Positions 8,886 through 16,517 of a stretch of DNA of 64,000 nucleotides are shown one piece after another. The position numbers and the translations under genes are program-made. The stretch spans positions 186,001 through 250,000 of the forward strand of contig NZ_JAHEAG010000008.1 in the NCBI RefSeq assembly GCF_018596315.1, given 5' to 3'. Below the pieces are notes generated by a model. It was not told where the DNA came from, made no database searches, and saw only the letters and a program-made list of their open reading frames with translations. Positions within the stretch are counted from its first letter, which is position 1, and the number at the start of each line of letters is the position of its first letter. The DNA comes from Bradyrhizobium sp. SRL28. GTDB taxonomy: Bacteria > Pseudomonadota > Alphaproteobacteria > Rhizobiales > Xanthobacteraceae.

Positions 8886-9544
8886 CACACGCGCTCCAGA
8901 TAGGATTCCCAGGCGTCGACGGAGACGCTGAGCGTGGGGTCGGCGTCCTTGCCCCATAGCTCCGGCCCATCGAAACGCACGGTGTAGAGCCACTGCGGGT
9001 CCTCGCCCTTGCCGAGCGAGTTGGTGTCGGGGAAGACGTGACAGCCGTGATTGAGCTCGATGGTGCCGAGATGGCCGCGGACATATTGCGGCAGCCGTGT
9101 ATGCGTCACCGGGTGGATGTCCTTCATCCGCACGGTCTCGCCGACCGCAAACATCGCGGGCGTTTTGGCCTCGCGTTCGGTCGGACCGCCGCGCCGGATC
9201 GCGGGTGTGACCTCAGTTGGAGCGATCGGCGTGACGCCGGGCTTTGGCGGCGACAGCACCTTGCCGGCCTCGATCTCCTCGCGCGTCACCAGCCCACGCT
9301 CGATCATCAGCGTTTCCAGCCCGGCCAGCCAGATCTGGAAATAACTCTTGCTGAGATAATCCTCAGGCGGTCGGTTCTCGCGGGCAAACCGCGACATGTC
9401 GATGTTCCAGCCGCCCGGACGCGCCATCGCGACCGTCAGCGCAAAGGCGCGGCGCTCCCAGTCGCCGTGAAACACCGGCTCGTTTGGCTCGGGCACGACC
9501 GGGCCAAAGCCCTTGGCGCCGCCCATGTCATGCGCGCCGTCCAT
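8885..9544 (-). CDS. nthB: Nitrile hydratase subunit beta
   Basis: 219 residues. The N-terminal helical part (MDGAHDMGG..., WERRAFALTVAM, YFQIWLAGLETL) pairs with the accessory protein and alpha subunit. The C-terminal SH3-like barrel carries VRMKDIHPVTHTRLPQYVRG and WLYTVRFDGPELWG. With the alpha subunit it hydrates nitriles to amides. The start ATG at 9544 overlaps the alpha stop codon by one base. The order alpha-beta-accessory shows a single three-gene operon. Confidence 0.95.
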   Translation of the reverse strand: MDGAHDMGGAKGFGPVVPEPNEPVFHGDWERRAFALTVAMARPGGWNIDMSRFARENRPPEDYLSKSYFQIWLAGLETLMIERGLVTREEIEAGKVLSPPKPGVTPIAPTEVTPAIRRGGPTEREAKTPAMFAVGETVRMKDIHPVTHTRLPQYVRGHLGTIELNHGCHVFPDTNSLGKGEDPQWLYTVRFDGPELWGKDADPTLSVSVDAWESYLERV

Positions 9545-10185
9545 CAGGCAAGCTCGCCCGGCTGTTTCGGCAGGCCCGTGCCGATCATGCTGTCGCGGGT
9601 GACGAGTTCGGCGAGTTGCTCGGCGCTCCAGCCCTCGGTACCTTCGGGGCGCATCGGCAGCACGAGGTAGCGGATCTCGGCCGTGGAATCCCAGACCCGG
9701 ATTTTGGTGGCGTCCGGCAGCGTCACGCCGAAGTCTTTCAGGACACCACGCGGATCGGACACGGCGCGCGAGCGATAGGGCGCGGATTTGTACCAGACCG
9801 GCGGCAATCCCAGCACCGGATGCGGGTAACAGGAGCACAGCGTGCACACGACCATGTTGTGCTGCTCGGGCGTGTTCTCGACCACCACCATGTGCTCGCC
9901 CTGGCGGCCGGAATAGTCGAGCTCGGCAATCGCCGCGGTCGCGTCTTTCATCAGCCGGGTGTGATAGGCGGGATCACTCCACGCCTTGGCAATTACGCGA
10001 ATGCCGTTACGCGGTCCGATCTTCTTCTCGTAGAGATCGATCAGGAGATCGAGGGACGCCGGATCGACATAGCCTTTCTCGGTCAGGATCGACTCCAGCG
10101 CGCGCACGCGCAGTTCGGTCTCCGACAACTCGGAATGGTCGTGATCGTGGTGGTGGCCGTGGTGATCGTGATCATGGTCGCTCAT
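9544..10185 (-). CDS. nthA: Nitrile hydratase subunit alpha, cobalt type
   Basis: 213 residues carrying the metal claw CTLCSC (Cys114, Cys117, Ser118, Cys119). Thr between the first two cysteines indicates the cobalt rather than the iron class, which has Ser. The conserved VWYKSAPYRSRAVSDPRGVL segment follows. The N-terminus is unusual: residues 3-17 are almost only His and Asp (nine His, five Asp), a possible metal-gathering tail. First gene of the operon; its promoter should lie in the 60 bases shared with the divergent secreted-protein gene. Confidence 0.96.
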   Translation of the reverse strand: MSDHDHDHHGHHHDHDHSELSETELRVRALESILTEKGYVDPASLDLLIDLYEKKIGPRNGIRVIAKAWSDPAYHTRLMKDATAAIAELDYSGRQGEHMVVVENTPEQHNMVVCTLCSCYPHPVLGLPPVWYKSAPYRSRAVSDPRGVLKDFGVTLPDATKIRVWDSTAEIRYLVLPMRPEGTEGWSAEQLAELVTRDSMIGTGLPKQPGELA

Positions 10186-10247
10186 GGCGTCAGGATAGGC
10201 GCAAAATCCGGGCTATGTCGAGGCAGGGACTCTGCTAGCATTTGCCG

Positions 10248-11009
10248 ATGGGGATCAGGGCAGGGTGCTTGGCAATAGCGGTCGCGGCGGCCATTTTAGC
10301 CTGGCTTCCGGCCGGAGAGGCGCGGGCGGCGAATGGCGCCTATGCGGTCGATGCGGCCGACATTGGCGAGGCCGGCTCGTGCAAGATCGAGAGCTGGTTG
10401 TCGTCGGCATCCAACACCGATTTTACGGCGGTCGCCAATCCATCCTGCGTGGTCAATGCGTTCAAGCCCTTTGAGCTGAGCATGTTCACCAGCCGCGCGC
10501 GCAGCGATGGCGAATGGGGTTCCACGATCCAGCCAAAAGCCAAGACGAACATTGCGCCAACTGGGGTCGGCAGGCTTGGCATCTCGTTCTACGCCGGCGG
10601 AGGTTTCGATGCGCTGACCGGCGAACACGCCTCGGCCTTTGCCGTGATCCCCGCGACGTTCCGGCTCAACGAAACCATGCGCCTCAATTTCAATGGCGGC
10701 TGGCTGTGGGACCGCAGCGTCGATCGCCATTTTCTGACGTATGGAATCGGCTTCGACTGGAAGTTCACGGAAACCTTGCAGTGGACCATCGAAGCCTTTG
10801 GGCAGGCGGGCCAATCGGACACGCCGAGCGTGGTCCAGCCGCGGTTTCAGACCGGCGTGCGTTACCGGCCGAACGAGATTTTCTCGGTCGACCTGATCTA
10901 CGGCCGCAACATCTCGGGCGAGAACGCCAACTGGATCACGCTCGGCACCACGATCCGTTTCCCGGTGCCCGGCGGCAAGCCGGAGCACCATCGCACGGGT
11001 CATCTGTAA
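10248..11009 (+). CDS. Secreted beta-rich protein of unknown function (outer-membrane type)
   Basis: About 253 residues. A signal peptide (CLAIAVAAAILAWLPAGEARA) is followed by a mature part of alternating short beta strands ending in TLGTTIRFPVPGG, as in small outer-membrane barrels. I do not recognise the family; many copies of this form are annotated only as hypothetical in Bradyrhizobium. The start is taken at ATG 10248; a TTG two codons upstream is possible. Divergent from nthA. Confidence 0.75.
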   Translation: MGIRAGCLAIAVAAAILAWLPAGEARAANGAYAVDAADIGEAGSCKIESWLSSASNTDFTAVANPSCVVNAFKPFELSMFTSRARSDGEWGSTIQPKAKTNIAPTGVGRLGISFYAGGGFDALTGEHASAFAVIPATFRLNETMRLNFNGGWLWDRSVDRHFLTYGIGFDWKFTETLQWTIEAFGQAGQSDTPSVVQPRFQTGVRYRPNEIFSVDLIYGRNISGENANWITLGTTIRFPVPGGKPEHHRTGHL

Positions 11010-11085
11010 ATCGACACGCTGGCTGCAGCCCCAAGCCCGTTTCTCGGCTAGACTTCGGGAAAATGATGGGTAGGGAGGCAATGCG

Positions 11086-11892
11086 TTGGCCGAATTTGTG
11101 AAGATTGAAAAAGGCCTCGGACCGGATGGCCGCATCGCGGTCGTGCGTTTCGACCGCGGCGATGGCATCAATGCGATGTCGCCGGAGGCGCTGCGCCAGC
11201 TCACGGACGCCGCTCGCAGTTTTGAGGATGACGGCGCGACCTCGGTCGTGGTGCTGACCGGCGGCGCCAAATCGTTCACCGCGGGTTTCGACCTGAAGGA
11301 TCCGGAAGGCCGGTCCCGCAAGTCCATGGATCTCGGTGCGCTGCGCCGGCACCTGAAACTTGGACCGCGGCTGACGCGGGCCTGGCAGGACATGGAGCAG
11401 ATCACGATCGGCGCCATTGAAGGATTTTGCGTAGGCGGCGGCGTGGCGCTGGCCGTCGCGCTGGATTTCCGCGTGATGGCCAGAGACGCCCATATGCGCG
11501 TGCCCGAGATCGGCCTTGGCATGAACATGAGCTGGCAGAGCGTGCCGCGCATGCTGCATTTGATAGGACCGGCCCGCACCAAGCAGGCCGTGATCCTGGC
11601 CGACCAGCGCATCTCAGCCGCCGAGGCGTACGAATGGCGTCTGGTGGAGGAGGTGGCTGAACCCGGCAAGGCGTTCGACGCCGCGATGGCGCTTGCCGCC
11701 AAGGTCGCCGCCCAGCCGCCGCTGTCGGTCGCCATGACCAAGCTGACCGTCAACCGCCTGGCCCACGCGCTCGACGATCTCGCCAGTCACATGGATGTCG
11801 ACCAGTTCGCGCTGGCGAGCATGTCCGAGGATCACAAGGAAGGGGTCGAGGCATTCCTGCAAAGACGCAAGCCGCGGTTCAGGGGAAGGTAG
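11086..11892 (+). CDS. Enoyl-CoA hydratase/isomerase family protein
   Basis: 268-residue crotonase-fold protein. The oxyanion-hole segments are GGAKSFTAGFDLKD and GFCVGGGVALAVALDFRVMA. Family members hydrate or isomerise enoyl-CoA esters; the substrate cannot be told. The start is TTG at 11086, well placed behind AGGGAGG (11071-11077); an ATG at 11081 opens only a six-codon frame. The last third of this gene is repeated, decayed, at 13272-13551. Confidence 0.9.
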   Translation: MAEFVKIEKGLGPDGRIAVVRFDRGDGINAMSPEALRQLTDAARSFEDDGATSVVVLTGGAKSFTAGFDLKDPEGRSRKSMDLGALRRHLKLGPRLTRAWQDMEQITIGAIEGFCVGGGVALAVALDFRVMARDAHMRVPEIGLGMNMSWQSVPRMLHLIGPARTKQAVILADQRISAAEAYEWRLVEEVAEPGKAFDAAMALAAKVAAQPPLSVAMTKLTVNRLAHALDDLASHMDVDQFALASMSEDHKEGVEAFLQRRKPRFRGR

Positions 11893-11907
11893 CTGTGGCT
11901 ACGGCTG

Positions 11908-12060
11908 TCACACGCTGGCCGCTCGGATCAGAGCGTCGTCGGCCGGCTTGCCGTGGCAGCGTTGGCATTTCGATACTGGCGCTTCGCCGACCAGATCGCT
12001 CCAACACCCGTCAACGAGGATCAACCTTGCATTGACCAACGTCGCAGCCGCAACTATCAT
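11908..12060 (-). CDS. Candidate 50-residue CxxCH peptide
   Basis: A short minus-strand frame from ATG 12060 with a hydrophobic N-terminus and one haem-c type motif (KCQRCHG, residues 31-37). The motif, a start codon and a plausible export-like N-terminus occur together, but no clear ribosome-binding site is visible and the length is far below a functional cytochrome. It may be a remnant or chance. It lies in the segment between the intact enoyl-CoA hydratase and its duplicated 3' end. Confidence 0.25.
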   Translation of the reverse strand: MIVAAATLVNARLILVDGCWSDLVGEAPVSKCQRCHGKPADDALIRAASV

Positions 12061-12169
12061 CGATTTCTAGATCAGTCCTTGCTTCCGGAAGGTACCAAGG
12101 CACGGACGTAATTTATTCGCGCTCTTCATTTTTTATCGATGTGTTCTTCCTGATGTCGGGGAGGGAAAA

Positions 12170-12391
12170 TTGGCGAAAAGTGCAAGCAAGTCGAAAGCCC
12201 GCAGCAAAGGGGCAAGCAAAGCTAAGCGCAAAAAGCCGACCAGAAAGGTCTCCGCTAGAGCGAAAGCTTCGCCCGTCCACGAAGAAGATCACGTAGATAG
12301 TTGCGGTTGCGACGTCGAATTCAGCGACAGCGAATCCACGCCTGACGAAGCGCTGCCGGCGGCACGAGGCGGTGTGGAAGGGCGAGCATAG
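12170..12391 (+). CDS. Small Lys/Ser/Ala-rich basic protein
   Basis: 73 residues starting at TTG 12170 behind a strong GGGGAGGG (12158-12165). The first 35 residues are strongly basic (repeating K/S/A/R, histone-tail-like); the rest is acidic with a CGCD motif. Probably binds nucleic acid, but the function is unknown. It lies in the segment between the two enoyl-CoA hydratase 3' ends, just upstream of the amidase gene. Confidence 0.6.
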   Translation: MAKSASKSKARSKGASKAKRKKPTRKVSARAKASPVHEEDHVDSCGCDVEFSDSESTPDEALPAARGGVEGRA

Positions 12392-12469
12392 CCGTAGGCA
12401 TCGACATGCAAAATGGAGCACGGTTCTGCGTGCTTCCATGAGGAGTATTTGCGTCCTTATGAGGAGAGG

Positions 12470-13255
12470 ATGATGCCCTTTTCATTGACCTGGTTACCAC
12501 AAGTCCTTTTAGACGCCGGCCTCAAAGTAGCGGAGCAGCCGGGATGGCGCACTCGCGGCCGCGGCGATGTCGGGCCGATCAAAGGTGTAATGTGCCATCA
12601 CACGGCTGGCGCTAAAACAGGGAATATGCCGAGCCTTGGGATTGTGACCAATGGGAGGCGGGATCTACCGGGCCCGCTGGCGCAACTTTGCCTTGGACGC
12701 GACGGCACATATTTTGTCGTCGCGGCCGGCCGCTGCAACCATGCCGGACGCGGCAATTGGCAGGGCTTCACAGCTGGAAATACGAATTTTATCGGCATCG
12801 AAGCCGAGAATACGGGTCACCTTTCCGGGGACAAAGCCGATCCCTGGCCAGCGGTGCAAATGGACGCCTATCGCAGAGGCGTTGCGGCGATCCTGAAGAA
12901 AATCAGGGCCAATGCAATCATGTGCTGTGGTCACAAGGAGTACGCTCTGCCAATGCACCGCAAGCCTGACCCGACATTCGACATGACTGATTTTCGGTCA
13001 CAGGTCAGCGCGATCATGGCCGGAATCGCTCCGGCGCCAACGATAATCCCCCCGACGGACTCGGCAAACCGCCCCACCTTGAGACGCGGTGATACCGGCA
13101 AGGCAGTTGAGACCATCCAAACGGCGGTCGGTGTGCCAGTGAATGGGACTTTCGATGCTGCTACGGAAGCCGCCGTCAGGCAATTCCAGCGTGACCATGG
13201 ACTGGTCCCGGATGGCATTGTTGGCCCTCGCACATGGGCCACCATCGCGGGGTAG
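12470..13255 (+). CDS. N-acetylmuramoyl-L-alanine amidase with peptidoglycan-binding domain
   Basis: About 261 residues. An Amidase_2 (T7-lysozyme/PGRP-like) domain carries the zinc-ligand histidines in MCHHTAGAK and CNHAGRGNW and the late GHKEY...HRKPDP region. A C-terminal PG_binding_1 repeat follows (LRRGDTGKAVETIQ ... VDG-type GLVPDGIVGPRTW). It cleaves the amide bond between MurNAc and the stem peptide. No signal peptide, as in phage endolysins. Starts at ATG 12470 or 12473 behind GAGGAG. Position between duplicated enoyl-CoA hydratase ends suggests a laterally acquired cargo gene. Confidence 0.88.
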   Translation: MMPFSLTWLPQVLLDAGLKVAEQPGWRTRGRGDVGPIKGVMCHHTAGAKTGNMPSLGIVTNGRRDLPGPLAQLCLGRDGTYFVVAAGRCNHAGRGNWQGFTAGNTNFIGIEAENTGHLSGDKADPWPAVQMDAYRRGVAAILKKIRANAIMCCGHKEYALPMHRKPDPTFDMTDFRSQVSAIMAGIAPAPTIIPPTDSANRPTLRRGDTGKAVETIQTAVGVPVNGTFDAATEAAVRQFQRDHGLVPDGIVGPRTWATIAG

Positions 13256-13271
13256 ATTTCGGCTGAACAGC

Positions 13272-13551
13272 CGCATCGCGACCGCCGAGTCCTATGAATG
13301 GCGGCTGGTGGAGGAGGTGGCCTTTCCCGGCAAGGCGTTCGACGCCGCGATGGCGCTCGCCGCCAAGGTCGCCGGTCGCCGCCGCTCTCGGTCGCCATGA
13401 CCAAGCTGGCCGTCAACCGCCTGGCGCACGCGCTCGACGATTTCGCCAGCCATATGGATGTCGACCAGTTTGCGCTGGCGAGCATGACCGAGGATCACAA
13501 GGCGTCGCGGCGTTTCTCGAGCGCCGCAAGCCGCGGTTCAGCGGGAAATAG
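13272..13551 (+). pseudogene. Decayed second copy of the enoyl-CoA hydratase 3' end
   Basis: Closely similar to bases 11610-11892 (same YEWRLVEEV, KAFDAAMALAAKV, SVAMTKL, VNRLAHALDD, ASHMDVDQFALASM segments) but split over different frames by small deletions near 13371-13380 and 13500. It ends in KPRFSGK-stop like the intact gene. There is no 5' part and no start. It records a duplication or recombination event around the amidase segment. Confidence 0.9.
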
Positions 13552-13682
13552 CTCGAATGGTTCGAACTGCGCCAACCCAAAGCTAACCAAGTTGCTGAAA
13601 CTGAATCTCAATTCTCACCGGATATCAGGAGGGTAATTTTCGCGCCCCGCATGGCGCTGTGCATGGTTAAGGATTTTGCGAA

Positions 13683-16292
13683 ATGACGGTATTGCGTGGG
13701 GTGCTGGCGTCAGCAAATGGAAGGACGATTGTCGCCGCAAGCGTCATTTTGATTTCCGGTCTGGCGGTGACATTTGCAGCGCGCATGCTGTCGGAACGGA
13801 TGATCGCAGCCGACATGCAGCGCCGCTTCAGCGCGGATGCCGCCGACATCTCGACCGCCATCGGCGATCGCCTGCGCACCCATGCCGAAGTGCTGGTCAG
13901 CATGCAAGGGCTGCACGCCTCGATTGGTCGGGTCGATCGCGCCCAGTTCCGCCGCTATATCGACGTGCTCGATCTAGCGCGACGCTACCCTGGTTTCCAG
14001 GCGCTGCAATCGCTGCGCAAGGTCGAGCCTGAAAGGCTCGATGCCTTCGTGGCCGAAATGCGCGGCGACAACAGCATCGATGCCAGCGGACAACCCGAGT
14101 TCACGGTGCGCCCGCCGGGCAAGCGTGCTTCCTACAACGTAGTCGAGTTTGTCGAACCGATGCGAGGCAACGAGGATGCGCTCGGTTTCGATGCGGGCGC
14201 CAATCCAGCCCAGCTCGATTCGCTGCGCCGCGCGGCTGAAACCGGACGGATCGTTGCGACCCCTCCGGTCAAGCTGGTGCAGGATACGTCAGGCGGCCTT
14301 GGCTTCATCCTTCGCGCCCCGATCTACCGGATCGGAGAGCCGGCTCAAACCACCTCGCAGCGCGTCGCGGCGTTGCGCGGTTTTGTGGCCTCGGTCTACC
14401 GCATGAACGATTTGATGCGCGGCGTTCTCGATCCGCGTACGCTGCAGCAAATGCAGGTGCAGATCGTCGATCGCGGCTACGCCAAGCAGACCGAAGGCAC
14501 GTTGAGCGGCGAGCCGGAAGATCCGTCAGGCGCCGCAACGCTGATGTACAACAGCCTTGAACCCAATCTGAACCTGGTCTCGCAGGTCGCCGAGTCCGCC
14601 GGCATTGCCGCCGACCGGTCGCTCGTCGTGGGAGAGCGGGTCTGGCGCGTGGTGTTCAGCGCGCGTCCGGGTTCGATCTATGAAGTCGATCGTTTGGTGT
14701 CCAATCTGGTGCTGGCGAGCGGGGTCGTCATCAGCCTGCTGATGGCACTGCTCACCGTCATTGGCCTGCGTTCGCGCCAGTTGTCGGGCAATCTCAACGC
14801 GCTCGACGCCGAGCAGCGCGCGCTGGTCGACAATCCGCTCGCTGGAATCATGTTCACCGAAGGACGCCGCATCCTTCGCGGAAACCGGCGGATGGCTGAA
14901 TTCTGTGGCGCCTCACCCGACGATTTGCCGGGCAGTAAGGTCGATTCCCTGCTGGCGAGCGAAGCTGACAGCGCAGCGTTCGGTGCAGCGCTGACGACGA
15001 TCCGCGACAGCGCCATGGCGACCGAGGCCGAATTGCACTTGCGCCGAAAAGACGGATCGACCCTCCTGATCGACGTCTATGGCAAGCCGCTGGCGGCCGG
15101 CAGCCGCAGCGGCGCCGGCGAAATTCTGTGGGTGGTCCGGGACAAGACCGACGTGATGCTGATGGACGCCGAGCGCCGCGAGCATGCGCGCGAACTGCAG
15201 GAGTCGAATGCAAGGCTGACGTCGTCGCTCCAGGCTTCGGAAATCCGCGGCAAGGAGATCGTATTATTGACCGAACTCAGTGGCGTCCTGCAATCCTGCC
15301 AGGCGCCGAATGAAATCTTCGCTGCGGTCCAGAACTACGCCGGCTTTCTGTTCCCGGAGGAGGCGGGGGCGCTCTATCTGATGAACGAAACGCGCGACGG
15401 CGTGACGCGCGGCCCGCACTGGGGCGAACTGACGTCTGCTGTGACGTCGTTCCCGTTGGAAGATTGCTGGGCATTGCGGCGAGGGACCACGTTCCCGATT
15501 TCGCCCGCCAGCCAGGGCCTCGTGTGCGGTCACGCCGCTTGCCGGGAGACCCATAGCGGGTATGTCTGTCAGCCGCTGGTTGCGCAAAATAATCTCATGG
15601 GACTGCTCTATCGCGAAGCCTACGGACCGGCTTTTGCCGAGGGCGCCGACCAACTCGCCACCATGCTGGCCGAGCAGGTGTCGCTTGCGCTCGCCAATCT
15701 GGACCTGCGCGAGCAATTGCGCAGCCAGGCGATCCGCGATCAGCTTACGGGGCTTTACAACCGCCGCTTCCTCGAGGACGCGCTGACACGCGAGACCGGC
15801 CGTGCCGCCCGCAGCGGTGAGCCGGTGGCGGTCGCAATTCTCGACGTGGATCACTTCAAGCGGATCAACGACACCTATGGCCACGAGGCGGGCGACGCCG
15901 TCTTGCGTGAACTCGGCCAGGTCCTGCTGAAAACCATCCGCAAGACCGACATCGTCGGCCGCTTCGGTGGCGAGGAATTCCTGATGCTGCTGCCGGGCGC
16001 CAGCGTGGACGTGGCGCAGGCGCGCGCGCTCGCGGTGCTCGAAGCGGTACGTGCCATGGAGGTCGCCATCCCCAACGGCGCGCCGCTGAACCGCATCACC
16101 GCGTCGATCGGCGTTGCGGCGATGCCGCTCCATGTCGCCAGAGGCGATGCCCTGGTCGCCGCCGCCGACGCAGCGCTTTATCAAGCCAAGGGGCAGGGAC
16201 GTAACCGCGTCGTCCTGTCCGACCGCCGCGCGGTCCTCCCGGCTCTGGCACCGGCCGAGATGCAATTGGGGCTGACGGGGACGGACGGCTAA
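13683..16292 (+). CDS. Membrane diguanylate cyclase with CHASE, PAS and GAF sensors
   Basis: 869 residues. TM segment (about 17-36), periplasmic CHASE domain (about 75-270, with the RRYPGFQALQSLRKV core), second TM (about 335-360), PAS domain (about 380-500), GAF domain (about 530-680) and a C-terminal GGDEF domain. The active site is GGEEF, and an RxxD inhibitory site (RKTD) lies five residues before it, so the cyclase is expected to make c-di-GMP and be product-inhibited. It likely couples an extracellular small-molecule signal to c-di-GMP. ATG start at 13683. A rhodanese remnant follows in the same frame. Confidence 0.93.
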   Translation: MTVLRGVLASANGRTIVAASVILISGLAVTFAARMLSERMIAADMQRRFSADAADISTAIGDRLRTHAEVLVSMQGLHASIGRVDRAQFRRYIDVLDLARRYPGFQALQSLRKVEPERLDAFVAEMRGDNSIDASGQPEFTVRPPGKRASYNVVEFVEPMRGNEDALGFDAGANPAQLDSLRRAAETGRIVATPPVKLVQDTSGGLGFILRAPIYRIGEPAQTTSQRVAALRGFVASVYRMNDLMRGVLDPRTLQQMQVQIVDRGYAKQTEGTLSGEPEDPSGAATLMYNSLEPNLNLVSQVAESAGIAADRSLVVGERVWRVVFSARPGSIYEVDRLVSNLVLASGVVISLLMALLTVIGLRSRQLSGNLNALDAEQRALVDNPLAGIMFTEGRRILRGNRRMAEFCGASPDDLPGSKVDSLLASEADSAAFGAALTTIRDSAMATEAELHLRRKDGSTLLIDVYGKPLAAGSRSGAGEILWVVRDKTDVMLMDAERREHARELQESNARLTSSLQASEIRGKEIVLLTELSGVLQSCQAPNEIFAAVQNYAGFLFPEEAGALYLMNETRDGVTRGPHWGELTSAVTSFPLEDCWALRRGTTFPISPASQGLVCGHAACRETHSGYVCQPLVAQNNLMGLLYREAYGPAFAEGADQLATMLAEQVSLALANLDLREQLRSQAIRDQLTGLYNRRFLEDALTRETGRAARSGEPVAVAILDVDHFKRINDTYGHEAGDAVLRELGQVLLKTIRKTDIVGRFGGEEFLMLLPGASVDVAQARALAVLEAVRAMEVAIPNGAPLNRITASIGVAAMPLHVARGDALVAAADAALYQAKGQGRNRVVLSDRRAVLPALAPAEMQLGLTGTDG

Positions 16293-16454
16293 TCTCGCCA
16301 CCGCCGCGCCAAGACGGTGATCGCGTATTGTGCTTCAGGTGGACGCTCAGCGCTCGTCGGCAAGACCCTCAAGCAAATGGGTTATTCGAACGTACGCAAT
16401 CTCGGCGGCTTCAAGGGTTGGCTGGAGGCGGGCGGAGACGCGGAAAAAGCCTGA
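16293..16454 (+). pseudogene. C-terminal remnant of a rhodanese-like sulfurtransferase
   Basis: Immediately after the cyclase stop codon, the same frame reads through the second half of a rhodanese domain: VIAYCASGGRSALVGKTLK, including the active-site Cys loop, then MGYSNVRNLGGFKGWLEAGG and a stop. No start codon or N-terminal half is present, so this is a truncated remnant unless read through from the cyclase. Confidence 0.85.
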
Positions 16455-16517
16455 TCAATGAGCCTTGTACTGCTTGATATGGCGCAAGGTGCCGGTTTGA
16501 TATCGGCTCGGGCACCG

